A DNA stretch of 40,472 nucleotides from Sporosarcina sp. (GCF_029257255.1 NZ_JARICI010000023.1:1-40472), one strand, 5' to 3'. Shown: positions 18,001-24,892, counted from the first letter of the stretch. The notes: generated by a model not told the origin, from the sequence alone. Program-made: numbers and translations.

Positions 18001-18912
18001 CTCCAATACCGGCTGCTTATTATTAATCTGTACGACAGGACGCTCTTCAAATAAAATCTTCTCCAGGTTGGCATTTGTCGCCAGTCCGTCTTGTAAGTCT
18101 TTAAAACCTCTGCGCAACCGCCTGATTTGACTTAATTCCGCAAAGTTTGTTAGAACGAGTTTTTTATTATGTACCGGGAGCCATTGTTCTTTTCTTGACC
18201 GCTTCTGGAAACGTTGATTCAGTTCAATCACAATGATTCGCTGTGACTTTTGGATATCAATGACTTTGCCGATTTCTGCAGAAAGCTCCAGAACTTTTAC
18301 GCTGAAGCCTCTCAACTGCCGCCAGTTCTTTGCCTGCAAATCCTTGCAATGGAGATGCAGTTTTGTAAAGTCGCTATTAAAAGTAGCCTGGCTAAAAGTG
18401 CAGGAAAGATCTTCAACATCTGCATTTTTCTCAGCAATCTGCAGATAGCCTTCCCAGCTTTCAATCCGCTTTTTCACATATTCCGAACGTTCTTCTGCTA
18501 TAGGAAGCTCACGCATACTTGTATAGAACTGGATGGGCAGCGCCAGTCCGGATTTATTCAGACGAAATTTCACCAGCGTGTGCAGTCTTCTATTCGTCTG
18601 TACGGGTTCTTTTGCTCCCCGCACATGAAAGCCTGTTGCGACAAAGCCGTCCGGTTTCAACACACATTCCATGACAGCTACACGTTCCGAAACTTCTCTG
18701 GCGAACTTTTTATTTGTTTTCGGATCAAAGTAAAGTGAATAGGATTGGTTGCCCTGCCGGTTAGCAGGTTTTTTCTCAATATATAAATCGAATGCCGTCT
18801 CAGTTGAGACCAAGGCTTGTTCATTTAAGAACCATTGCTCAATCCCTTTACGTGCATTTTTCGTAATTTCGAGACCGCAAGATATGGTTTCAATCTTCTT
18901 TGTGGTCGTCAT
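15076..18912 (-). CDS. Upf1-like SF1 helicase with a giant coiled-coil insert
   Basis: 1278 residues. The N-terminal 300 residues form an uncharacterised domain. The helicase core then begins: NLNEFQREAV, Walker A GPPGTGKT (331-338), motif Ia ASQSNLAVDNA; motif II IIDE (about 969-972), motif III GDHHQLPP (about 995-1002), QYRMHE (about 1052), motif V DKFQGME, and motif VI NVALSRAR (about 1228-1235). These are the motifs of Upf1/DNA2-type SF1B helicases. Between Ia and II lies an insert of roughly 550 residues (about 410-960), rich in Gln, Glu, Leu and Lys with heptad-like spacing, so a long coiled coil. The start codon has no good ribosome site of its own; it overlaps the stop of a leader ORF. 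DNA/RNA repair, RNA turnover and phage defence are all possible. Confidence 0.88.
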   Translation of the reverse strand: MTTTKKIETISCGLEITKNARKGIEQWFLNEQALVSTETAFDLYIEKKPANRQGNQSYSLYFDPKTNKKFAREVSERVAVMECVLKPDGFVATGFHVRGAKEPVQTNRRLHTLVKFRLNKSGLALPIQFYTSMRELPIAEERSEYVKKRIESWEGYLQIAEKNADVEDLSCTFSQATFNSDFTKLHLHCKDLQAKNWRQLRGFSVKVLELSAEIGKVIDIQKSQRIIVIELNQRFQKRSRKEQWLPVHNKKLVLTNFAELSQIRRLRRGFKDLQDGLATNANLEKILFEERPVVQINNKQPVLEFHNNLNEFQREAVTGAMKAHDLYVIQGPPGTGKTTVISEICYQNVKAGLRTLVASQSNLAVDNALGRLLTDPKTRILRYGRSESIEEEGKRFIAENVALHWRNETLETVQATREIYKKKESEMSEAIQQLEQRNTEYIEEQTMLSEQLELQKLLKQQLKTQTAEHAAKQYTLNQLSKKLTDQQTITGQTEKMLEQQQQEIRQHQLKLSGMPTESSLTERLAILQNELGKLKQIRVYAELTTNLQQLSGQLNKVQDELSTIPDRVHRLQVANEQISPISKLDRLQTALSELLVEVPIQFVLQMNELQRLIKSIETGQFTYEFQEWKELYERFQTAIGKTEQLLQKHRFPINSIEKKPTNDFKTIQDMHGMIDRLGRFLIKPAVKNALQVQGESPVKTEILQTIAQGMSFFYNKEEIVRMKGAEIQQRQKQLAIQRFAEIKQEVLQFINSELKHVQRDQQLFQQQSEHIQQQLVEKRQLLDEWLTEHEQPDIDWEEQQLLKEISTMETAVLECQEQRKQLTLLIETKVDCEQHTAATQQTLGEQRQQISEMEKQLQIRQVENTQLKSRIDELHEQLDPEIEQKLKKVTVVLETTVRELEEFRTEREQLPILQELQAQWEQLLQEANDYDLDEIRKLYVEHANVIGTTCVASASKQFMEEYPEFDVVIIDEVSKATPPELLLPMLKGKKVILVGDHHQLPPLVGQETMDELVDQQKDPDVQREMKKLLNESLFERLFRTLPKQNKTMLSIQYRMHEKIMQTISPFYKEGNYELQCGLPDSDKLRDHLLESELITRNDHLLWFDTPNEPAFYEDKAKGGTSRFNESELTLVRKLLIDAEQSTEEAKRAGRMKSDELKSVGVISFYGEQVKQIDRMLQQELRPTHLHCRTGSVDKFQGMEMDIIILSFVRNHGESGGDIGFAKDYRRLNVALSRARELLIIVGSSEMFAVRTKNQSARDMYSQLRGIVEQQGGLRSVQP

Positions 18913-18992
18913 TAGATAAAATTCTTTCTATTAAATGGCTGTTTGACAGTAAGATGGATGTTCGTGCTTATCCCTGTCGTTTCATTGTTCAA
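18912..18992 (-). CDS. 26-codon leader ORF coupled to the helicase start
   Basis: TTG at 18992 lies behind a strong GAGGTGA. The 26-residue product starts MNNETTGISTNIHL and ends QPFNRKNFI. Its TAA stop overlaps the helicase ATG in the sequence TAATG. The helicase lacks a usable ribosome site, so its translation probably depends on ribosomes finishing this leader. No attenuator codon run is obvious. The alternative is that the helicase simply starts weakly and the leader is chance; the TAATG overlap plus the strong ribosome site argue against that. Confidence 0.6.
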   Translation of the reverse strand: MNNETTGISTNIHLTVKQPFNRKNFI

Positions 18993-19258
18993 AGCTCTCA
19001 CCTCAGTCCTATATTATAGATCATAAATGCACGAACCGCGAGTAAGAAAAGATCTTTAACATAAAATCTGTTTATATATCAGAATATGTATATGAAAACA
19101 TATTTATTGTGTAGTCTGGGATTTGCGCTGCAGATGGAACGCTTTCCGGAGGGCCCGCGGTAAGCCAAGCGAACAGCGAAGGGTTCGCTTTGCCGTATTT
19201 CTGTGCACTTTACAGAAATTAATCGTGCAAAAAATATTTAATTAAATTTAAAAAAGAT
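18993..19258. other. Non-coding stretch between the helicase leader and the structured RNA
   Basis: No protein gene is seen. Next to the leader there is a minus-strand TATAAT (about 19010-19020) that could be the helicase promoter -10. A GC-rich repeat fragment lies at 19126-19195 and a small hairpin ATTTCTGT/ACAGAAAT at about 19197-19219. The remainder is AT-rich. Confidence 0.5.
19126..19195. repeat. Fragment of a GC-rich intergenic repeat
   Basis: GCGCTGCAG, CTTTCCG and (inverted) CGCTTGGCTT recur in the larger element at about 37480-37660. A perfect hairpin AAGCGAAC/GTTCGCTT is included (19167-19190). GC content is well above the flanks. It looks like a rearranged copy of an intergenic repeat seen in Bacillaceae and Planococcaceae. 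Confidence 0.5.
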
Positions 19259-19284
19259 GTTTAGGATCTTTTATTGCAGGGTAC
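19259..19284 (+). promoter_or_regulatory. Sigma-B promoter of the structured RNA
   Basis: GTTTAG (19259-19264), 14 bases, GGGTAC (19279-19284). The start is predicted at about 19291. No similarly good sigma-A promoter was found here. Confidence 0.65.
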
Positions 19285-19290
19285 AGTATA

Positions 19291-19649
19291 TATAACAAGG
19301 CGAATTGACAGTTGAATAAGGTTGTGGAGTAATAAAACCTTGGATTCTGTCAGAGATGCACAGCCTTGGCGGAAAATTTTCTTTACTGGCAAGAGGTACG
19401 CTCGGATTGGGAACTTGTTTTACAGTTCCGGTAAGTAGACAGGTTTACCAGCAGTATGTAAGAGGTTTTTTGTGTAAGATGTAAGTGCAATTGAAGGAAC
19501 TGCTCCAAGCAGTATGAGCAGTGCAAGAAGCATACGGCGAGGGTACTACGTCAGTATGTGTATGACGAAACAGTAAATTTTCCGCATAGTAAGAAGAAAA
19601 GGTCAATCAGAAGCCGGTACGTTCGGCGGATGATTGATCTTTTCTTTTT
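19291..19649 (+). ncRNA. Highly structured sigma-B-promoted RNA, about 355 nt, unknown class
   Basis: No ORF of note but dense pairing. Domain 1: AAGGC (19297-19301) with GCCTT (19363-19367), enclosing TGACAG (19306-19311)/CTGTCA (19347-19352) and AAGGTT (19318-19323)/AACCTT (19336-19341). Domain 2 is closed by a 15-bp long-range helix, 19369-19377 with 19577-19585 and 19383-19388 with 19571-19576, leaving a 5-nt bulge. Inside it are hairpins GGAACT/AGTTCC (19410-19429), GGTAA/TTACC (19430-19449), ACTGCT/AGCAGT with loop CCA (19499-19513) and CGTCA/TGACG (19549-19567). CAGTATG occurs three times (19452, 19510, 19552). The RNA ends at a strong terminator. I could not match it by eye to RNase P, tmRNA, SRP RNA, T-box or known riboswitches. 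It is either an independent sRNA or a leader of the next gene, though that gene has its own promoter. Confidence 0.65.
19597..19649 (+). terminator. Intrinsic terminator of the structured RNA
   Basis: AAAAGGTCAATCA (19597-19609) pairs with TGATTGATCTTTT (19631-19643), one G-U pair, with an inner GCCG/CGGC helix; CTTTTT follows. Confidence 0.9.
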
Positions 19650-19669
19650 CTCTGTCACATAACTGTATT

Positions 19670-19694
19670 GTTTAGTTTGGATGATTTCGGGAAA
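19670..19694 (+). promoter_or_regulatory. Sigma-B promoter of the small-protein operon
   Basis: GTTTAG (19670-19675), 13 bases, GGGAAA (19689-19694). It lies after the RNA terminator and about 39 bases before the first start codon. Confidence 0.7.
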
Positions 19695-19732
19695 ACACTC
19701 AGTAAGAAATTATTACAGAGGAGGAATTTTAA

Positions 19733-19930
19733 TTGAAGAAAAGAGCCGCTTTAGCAGCAATCGGATTGGGTGCAGCCAATCTAATGCGAAATAAAGAATC
19801 CCGTGATAAATTATCCCGCCAGTTTGATGAGTTCAATGAAACTCCGATGCGGGGCGAACGTTCCCGTACAAATCATTCAGATACGCAGCACGAACGTAAA
19901 AAAGGATTGCTTGGCAGTTTATTTAACTAA
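19733..19930 (+). CDS. Small hypothetical stress-operon protein
   Basis: 65 residues from TTG 19733, nine bases after GAGGAGG. The N-terminus (MKKRAALAAIGLGAANLMRN) is a short basic-hydrophobic segment, too weak to call a membrane helix with confidence; the rest is hydrophilic, rich in Arg, Ser, Asp and Glu, ending GLLGSLFN. I do not recognise a family. It is the first gene of a two-gene unit behind a sigma-B promoter, so a role in general stress is likely from context only. Confidence 0.7.
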   Translation: MKKRAALAAIGLGAANLMRNKESRDKLSRQFDEFNETPMRGERSRTNHSDTQHERKKGLLGSLFN

Positions 19931-19960
19931 TCGAAAATCTTTATGAAGGAGCAGATGTTC

Positions 19961-20197
19961 ATGAGCGAAGATCAAAAAGTGTTTACTGAAAAGGACCGCC
20001 CAGATGCAAAGGGTGCTTACATGGACAACCCCGAGAATTTAAAAACAGATAAAGAAAGCATTTATGACATGCACGAAGATATGCAGACTGTAGACGCCAT
20101 TCCCTTAGAAGATGTGCGAATGGAAGCGGAAGAGGAACGCCACCAAAGACGAACCAAAGACCGTTCTTCCAGCGAAGAAAAGTACAAAAAAGAATAA
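19961..20197 (+). CDS. Small acidic hypothetical protein
   Basis: 78 residues from ATG 19961, nine bases after AAGGAG; an in-frame ATG at 19943 precedes that ribosome site and is unlikely. The product is highly charged (Asp, Glu, Lys, Arg), has no hydrophobic segment and ends in a run of charged residues (SSSEEKYKKE); probably disordered. I do not recognise a family. It lies 30 bases after the previous gene and is followed by a strong terminator, so both are one sigma-B-driven operon. Confidence 0.7.
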   Translation: MSEDQKVFTEKDRPDAKGAYMDNPENLKTDKESIYDMHEDMQTVDAIPLEDVRMEAEEERHQRRTKDRSSSEEKYKKE

Positions 20198-20202
20198 ATG
20201 CA

Positions 20203-20235
20203 AAATAGACAGCCAATTATGTTGGCTGTCTATTT
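20203..20235 (+). terminator. Intrinsic terminator of the small-protein operon
   Basis: A 14-base perfect stem, AAATAGACAGCCAA with its complement, five-base loop, then more T. Confidence 0.9.
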
Positions 20236-20323
20236 TTATTTGTCAGTGAAATCTTTGAATTCTAAAACTTGAATGTACTCCCGACAGAGATACTACGATT
20301 TTATAACTATGAGTACTCAGTCA

Positions 20324-21220
20324 TTATTCATGCCATTTATTATAATAAGAACCATCAGGATTGTACATATATTTAAAGTTATGCTTCTTCGCCAGACTTT
20401 TACTTTTGCCGTTTTCACTAAATGCTACAACCATAATCTGTGTGCCGAATTCATCCCTAACTTTTTTCAATTCCTTCATTTTCTCCTGTGACCAATCTTC
20501 ATGACCTACGTGATCATATGAAAAATCTTCCCACATGATAAAGTCCACATAGGGAGCTGTGTAATCGACCAGTGTATCGAAACCCCAATTTTGTGCGATC
20601 GACAGGTCTTTGTATTGCTGTTTTATTTTCAGCATGACTTGTACTAATGCTTCTCTTTGGGCATTTTTGTCTGATTCAGCTATGTATGAATCTATATTTC
20701 CAACTGTATCAAAAAATACACCATCTAACTTTCGTTGAACGATTCGTTTATCTACTTCTTTCAACAATAATTCCTGATAGTGAGCAGAGGTCATGTCCAT
20801 CATATAAGAATCCCACTGCTCAAAATATACACGTTCCCCTTTTTCATCTTTATAAAAATCATTTTCGACAAACTGCTCAAACAATTCTTTGTTCCATTTA
20901 TCTCCTTCCATCGCATTCACATATCCGTACAGGAGAGTTCCATTTTCTTGCGCCTCATTACTATACCGCGCTTGCATCTCAATGGGTTCTACAATCACCA
21001 AGTCCATTGCTTTCATCTTTTGTCCGATTTCATGATTTCCTTTGTCCAGGTAATAGGTATATCTTTCAACGTCAGCAAGTCTTTCTTTAATTCCATGTAG
21101 AGAAGATTGCACATCAGTTACAACATCTTCTGAAGGGTCTTCATTCGTTCCAATTAAATAAAAGCAGATAATGATAATTAGTAAGGTGCCAATCAGTAAC
21201 ATGGCGTTTCGATTTTTCAT
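20324..21220 (-). CDS. Membrane-anchored glycoside hydrolase family 114-like protein
   Basis: 298 residues. An N-terminal hydrophobic helix (about 6-24) anchors it outside the membrane. The body resembles the GH114/TM1410-like TIM barrel: YYLDKG, LVIVEP, LLYGYVNAMEGDKW, DGVFFDTVGNID and IAQNWGFDTL, the Asp in GVFFDT being a likely catalytic acid. Known GH114 enzymes are endo-alpha-1,4-polygalactosaminidases acting on exopolysaccharide. GAGGGAG precedes the ATG. No clear terminator follows before the convergent operon at 20203. Family call fairly sure, substrate unknown. Confidence 0.78.
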   Translation of the reverse strand: MKNRNAMLLIGTLLIIIICFYLIGTNEDPSEDVVTDVQSSLHGIKERLADVERYTYYLDKGNHEIGQKMKAMDLVIVEPIEMQARYSNEAQENGTLLYGYVNAMEGDKWNKELFEQFVENDFYKDEKGERVYFEQWDSYMMDMTSAHYQELLLKEVDKRIVQRKLDGVFFDTVGNIDSYIAESDKNAQREALVQVMLKIKQQYKDLSIAQNWGFDTLVDYTAPYVDFIMWEDFSYDHVGHEDWSQEKMKELKKVRDEFGTQIMVVAFSENGKSKSLAKKHNFKYMYNPDGSYYNKWHE

Positions 21221-21326
21221 ATTTTACTCCCTCTCTCTTAGAGATTCATCACGTTTGTAGAATAAAAAGTTATTTATTCCATACTCTATTATACCAAACA
21301 TATCCAATCCTTTTTCGTAATAAGAA

Positions 21327-21351
21327 AAAGCACCGCTAAACGCGATGCTTT
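21327..21351 (-). terminator. Intrinsic terminator of the DUF5692 gene
   Basis: AAAGCA/TGCTTT extends a CGC/GCG stem, ten pairs in minus-strand RNA with one G-U, then TTCTT. The core differs from that at 239-259 at only two of 21 positions. Confidence 0.75.
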
Positions 21352-21376
21352 GGCCTGTTCTAATTCAATTGTCACA

Positions 21377-22312
21377 TTACATATTTTCTGACATAACTCT
21401 TTGGTACGCTTTTGTATCTGTATAGATTTCATCTTTTAACGGATTTAATTTCAGTTTGCCGATCTTTATAAATTGATAGATCACAAGTACAATGTTCGAA
21501 ATTAAAGCTAATAAACTTAACGTAAAAAATGCTTTTGGATCATGTGTTGTTGGAATTGGTGCGATCACATCAACGAATTGTGGTACTGTCAAAACGAACA
21601 TCGCCCAAAGTGCCAATGTATGTGCACGGTGCTGTAACCAAGCTCCTTTTTTGATAAAGAAGGCCGGGATTGTACAAGACAGCAACAAAATCAGTCCTGT
21701 GAAAAATGAGTGGTCTGCAATACAGTTGTAGACATAGGCAAAGTTCCATAAATCATATGCAATAATCCACGGCCAGATCATATCCGGCCAGATCATGTCT
21801 TTTGATTTGGATTTCGAAATATAAATACCTGCCCAACCACAAATCACGATAATATTGAGCAATCCTGCAATACCGTTCATAATATTCCATGGTCCTGACA
21901 TCACCCATAGATTATTAATCACTTCACCTTCCCAAGCGCCATAACTGTACACTTGGAAGTCACGGATTACTGCTTCTAAAATATTAATAGCTAAGATAAG
22001 CGGCGGGAAAAGTAGTATCCATTTTTTATTCATCACTGCTGGAATATAACGCATAGCCATAAACCCTAATGCTCCGGCAAGTGCTGAATAAACTTTCACC
22101 CAGTTAAACCATGTACCCGTTCCATATTCATTCCCTGGAGCTGCTGTTGTCGGCCATACAAAAATCGTTAAAATGATGGGAATGAGTAAGAAAAGAGTCA
22201 GTCCTCCCCATTTAGTTCTACGACCGATTTCGTTAAACGCCATCAAACCAAGCAGAGCCAGAAGCGCAATTCCCCATTCAATCATTGAAAGTTGTTCATA
22301 TAAAATACCCAT
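21377..22312 (-). CDS. DUF5692 family multi-spanning membrane protein
   Basis: 311 residues with about nine membrane segments. The pattern (ILEAVIRDFQVYSYG, WNIMNGIAGLLNII, PWIIAYDLWNFAYVYNC) fits the DUF5692 family as I remember it; function unknown. A five-residue tandem duplication, DMIWP-DMIWP, comes from a 15-bp direct repeat at about 21772-21801, near a cytoplasmic Lys/Ser loop. AGGGGA lies eight bases before the ATG. It has its own promoter and terminator and is divergent from the trhP genes. Confidence 0.75.
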   Translation of the reverse strand: MGILYEQLSMIEWGIALLALLGLMAFNEIGRRTKWGGLTLFLLIPIILTIFVWPTTAAPGNEYGTGTWFNWVKVYSALAGALGFMAMRYIPAVMNKKWILLFPPLILAINILEAVIRDFQVYSYGAWEGEVINNLWVMSGPWNIMNGIAGLLNIIVICGWAGIYISKSKSKDMIWPDMIWPWIIAYDLWNFAYVYNCIADHSFFTGLILLLSCTIPAFFIKKGAWLQHRAHTLALWAMFVLTVPQFVDVIAPIPTTHDPKAFFTLSLLALISNIVLVIYQFIKIGKLKLNPLKDEIYTDTKAYQRVMSENM

Positions 22313-22384
22313 TACACTATCCCCTATCTCATATAGAAACGATCAAACCTAATGTGATAGACCGTGCACAATCTATTTAATTTA

Positions 22385-22413
22385 ATTGTATATAATGTAA
22401 ACAGGAATGACAA
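22385..22413 (-). promoter_or_regulatory. Sigma-A promoter of the DUF5692 gene
   Basis: Minus strand TTGTCA (22408-22413), 17 bases, TACAAT (22385-22390). Confidence 0.65.
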
Positions 22414-22603
22414 TTACTTTTCTGAAATAATTTACCATCACGATATTTCTATGCCATACTTTAGACGCAATTAAAAGGTAGCGATATGTTTATACTATAA
22501 ATATTCAAAAAGTTCATTACTTAGACACGACCTTCGACCTGTTTTCTCTCTATAATAAAAGACATTACGCTCTCTATTAGAGCAGACGAAAGGAAGCGAA
22601 CCG

Positions 22604-23521
22604 ATGATTGAACTGATTGCAACAGCTGAATCCATTGGACAGGCAAGAAAGTTGCTGGAAGCTGGGATCAACACTCTATACATAGGAGAAGATGAGTTTG
22701 GACTGCGCCTGCCCACCTCCTTCTCACGTGAAGAACAAAAAGAACTGGTACAGCTGGCACATGAAAAAGGAAATAAAATAACCGTCGCCGTCAATGCGCT
22801 TATGCATAACGACAGAATAGCGACCGTCATCCCCTATCTGCAATTTCTAAAGGAGATTCAAGTCGATGCCATCACGGTAGGTGACCCGGGCGTAATTCAT
22901 CTGCTAAAACAGCACGCGATCGACATCCCTTATATTTATGATGCACAGACGATGGTCACAAGTGCGAACCAGGTAAACTTCTGGGCAAAACGTGGGGCAA
23001 CTGGCGCTGTACTTGCGAGAGAATTAACTAGAGATGAATTGGAACTGATCAGTGGACAAACCGTAGTTCCTATAGAAGTGCTCGTTTACGGCGCTACTTG
23101 CATCCACCAGTCAAAACGTCCGCTTGTCCGCAACTACTTTAATTATGTAGGCGAATCAAACGTAGAAAACGACCGTTCATTGTTTTTATCTGAACCTAAA
23201 AAAGAAGAAACCCATTACTCCATTTATGAAGACCGCAATGGCACACATATTTTCGCTACCAATGATGTGAATTTAGCCGCTCATTTAGAAACGCTGTCGC
23301 AGGCTGGCCTCACACAATGGAAACTCGATGGATTATTTACAAAAGGTGATGTCTTTGTAGAGATGGCTGCATTGTTCAATGAAGCACGCGTTGCAATCAT
23401 GGAAGGAAACTGGTCGGCTGAATATACTGACCACCTAAATGAACGCGTACAACAACTTCATCCGGCTGAAAGAGCATTGGACGAAGGCTTTTTTGTGAAA
23501 AATCCAGAGGACATTCAATAA
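22604..23521 (+). CDS. trhP1: tRNA U34 hydroxylation protein TrhP1 (peptidase U32 family, YrrN)
   Basis: One half of the U32-family pair that, with prephenate, makes 5-hydroxyuridine at wobble position 34 of tRNAs in Bacillus subtilis. 305 residues; typical features are NTLYIGEDEFGLRLP near the N-terminus, the VGDPGVIHL segment and the LVYGATCIHQS stretch. It lacks the four-cysteine cluster found in the partner, as expected for the smaller subunit. AAAGGAAG precedes the ATG. A small hairpin GCTCT/AGAGC sits about 20 bases upstream. The second gene follows after nine bases. The methyltransferase gene yrrM, which I recall upstream of this pair in B. subtilis, is absent here. Confidence 0.88.
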   Translation: MIELIATAESIGQARKLLEAGINTLYIGEDEFGLRLPTSFSREEQKELVQLAHEKGNKITVAVNALMHNDRIATVIPYLQFLKEIQVDAITVGDPGVIHLLKQHAIDIPYIYDAQTMVTSANQVNFWAKRGATGAVLARELTRDELELISGQTVVPIEVLVYGATCIHQSKRPLVRNYFNYVGESNVENDRSLFLSEPKKEETHYSIYEDRNGTHIFATNDVNLAAHLETLSQAGLTQWKLDGLFTKGDVFVEMAALFNEARVAIMEGNWSAEYTDHLNERVQQLHPAERALDEGFFVKNPEDIQ

Positions 23522-23530
23522 GGAGAATGC

Positions 23531-24781
23531 ATGATGACAACAATTGAAAAACGTGTAATCACTAAGAAACCGGAAGTACTAGCGCCTGCAGGTACACTGG
23601 AGAAATTAAAGACTGCCATCCGCTATGGAGCAGATGCTGTATTTATCGGGGGAAATGCTTATGGGCTGCGCAGCCGTGCAGGTAACTTCACGTACGAACA
23701 AATGGAAGAAGGCGTAGAATTCGCCAAACATTTCAATGCCAAAGTTTACGTGGCAGCGAATATGGTAGCGCATGAAGGAGACGCAGAAGGAGCAGGCGAT
23801 TTCTTCCGTACATTGCGTGATATCGGAATTGACGCGGTCATCGTTTCTGATCCGGCATTGATTGAAATCTGTGCAATGGAAGCGGAAGGACTGCCTATTC
23901 ACTTGTCTACGCAGGCTTCTGCTACCAATTATGAAACATTAAACTTCTGGAAAGAAGAAGGACTGGAGCGCGTCGTACTGGCACGTGAAGTGAGTATGGA
24001 TGAGATTAAAGAAATCCGTCAAAAAACAGATTTGGAAATTGAAGCTTTCATTCACGGAGCGATGTGTATTTCCTATTCTGGACGCTGTACGTTGTCCAAT
24101 CACATGGCAGACCGTGACGCCAACCGTGGCGGATGTACGCAGTCATGCCGCTGGAAATATGGATTATTTGAAATCGATGAAGCAGCAGGACGTTCTTCAA
24201 TGCTGGGTGGAGAAGAGGAAGAAGCTTTCTCTATGAGTGCAGTCGATATGGCAATGATCCGATCAATTCCTGATTTAGTCGAAAATGGAGTTGATAGTCT
24301 AAAAATTGAAGGTCGGATGAAATCCATTCATTACGTTTCAACTGTTGCGAATGTCTATCGCCGTGCGATTGACACCTATTGCGCGGATCCCGATAATTAT
24401 GTATTTAATCCGGAATGGGAAGATGAATTGTGGAAAGTTGCACAGCGTGAATTATCCAGCGGCTTTTATTACGGCGTTCCAAGTGAACAGGAGCAACTAT
24501 TCGGAAAACCCCGAAAAATTCCTGCTTACAGCTTTATCGGTCAAGTACTCGATTATGATGACGAAACGAAGATCGCTGTCATTCAACAGCGCAACAACTT
24601 CGGCATCGGGGATCAGATTGAATTCTACGGTCCGAATTTCTCTCATTTCGAGCAGACAATCGAAGAACTGTGGAATGAAAAAGATGAGTCGATCGACCGT
24701 GCGCCGAACGCGATGATGACAGTGAAGATGCGCGTCAGCCAGCCTGTAAAGCCTTTTGATATGATGAGAAAACAACGATAA
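23531..24781 (+). CDS. trhP2: tRNA U34 hydroxylation protein TrhP2 (peptidase U32 family, YrrO)
   Basis: Larger partner of the tRNA hydroxylation pair. 416 residues with an N-terminal U32 barrel (EVLAPAGTLEKLKTAIRYGA, GNAYGLRSRAG) and the Fe-S-type cysteine set: HGAMCISYSGRC followed by GGCTQSCRWKY. Later come IEGRMKS and a C-terminal beta-barrel (about 330-410) shared with RlhA/TrhP. AAGGAG precedes two adjacent ATG codons, of which 23531 or 23534 may be used. The gene ends at a terminator. Known from Sakai and colleagues' work on B. subtilis YrrN/YrrO; here inferred by similarity. Confidence 0.92.
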   Translation: MMTTIEKRVITKKPEVLAPAGTLEKLKTAIRYGADAVFIGGNAYGLRSRAGNFTYEQMEEGVEFAKHFNAKVYVAANMVAHEGDAEGAGDFFRTLRDIGIDAVIVSDPALIEICAMEAEGLPIHLSTQASATNYETLNFWKEEGLERVVLAREVSMDEIKEIRQKTDLEIEAFIHGAMCISYSGRCTLSNHMADRDANRGGCTQSCRWKYGLFEIDEAAGRSSMLGGEEEEAFSMSAVDMAMIRSIPDLVENGVDSLKIEGRMKSIHYVSTVANVYRRAIDTYCADPDNYVFNPEWEDELWKVAQRELSSGFYYGVPSEQEQLFGKPRKIPAYSFIGQVLDYDDETKIAVIQQRNNFGIGDQIEFYGPNFSHFEQTIEELWNEKDESIDRAPNAMMTVKMRVSQPVKPFDMMRKQR

Positions 24782-24789
24782 ATAGTTCA

Positions 24790-24834
24790 CTGTCTTGAAA
24801 GGAGCCTGTATCTATTCAAGACAGCTTTTTCTAA
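24790..24834 (+). terminator. Intrinsic terminator of the trhP operon
   Basis: Ten-base perfect stem CTGTCTTGAA/TTCAAGACAG with a 25-base loop, followed by CTTTTTCT. Confidence 0.7.
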
Positions 24835-24865
24835 TGAAAACAGTTCTACTCAACCAATGACACAG

Positions 24866-24891
24866 AAAAGGCGCCTCGATGGGCGCCTTTT
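24866..24891. terminator. Bidirectional terminator between trhP2 and the YunC gene
   Basis: AAAAGGCGCC/GGCGCCTTTT with a six-base loop, flanked by T tracts on both strands. It abuts the YunC stop codon. Confidence 0.85.
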
Positions 24892-24892
24892 C

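Noticed and set aside
18250..18738. 162-codon plus-strand frame within the helicase gene
   Set aside because: Lies wholly opposite the conserved helicase N-terminus and lacks a ribosome site; a by-product of helicase codon usage.
19291..19649. Reading the structured RNA as a group II intron, retron RNA or transposon-linked guide RNA
   Set aside because: No reverse transcriptase, TnpB or IscB-like gene is nearby and no domain V pattern or terminal repeats are visible.
19291..19732. Reading the structured RNA as a T-box or riboswitch of the 19733 operon
   Set aside because: No T-box sequence (AGGGUGGNACCGCG) or known aptamer core was found, and the operon has its own sigma-B promoter after the terminator. 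Not fully excluded.
20275..20316. GTACTC/GAGTAC inverted repeat after the GH114-like gene considered as terminator
   Set aside because: Six-base stem with a 30-base AT-rich loop and no T-run.
24345..24716. 123-codon plus-strand frame inside trhP2
   Set aside because: Out-of-frame shadow of a gene with clear conserved motifs.
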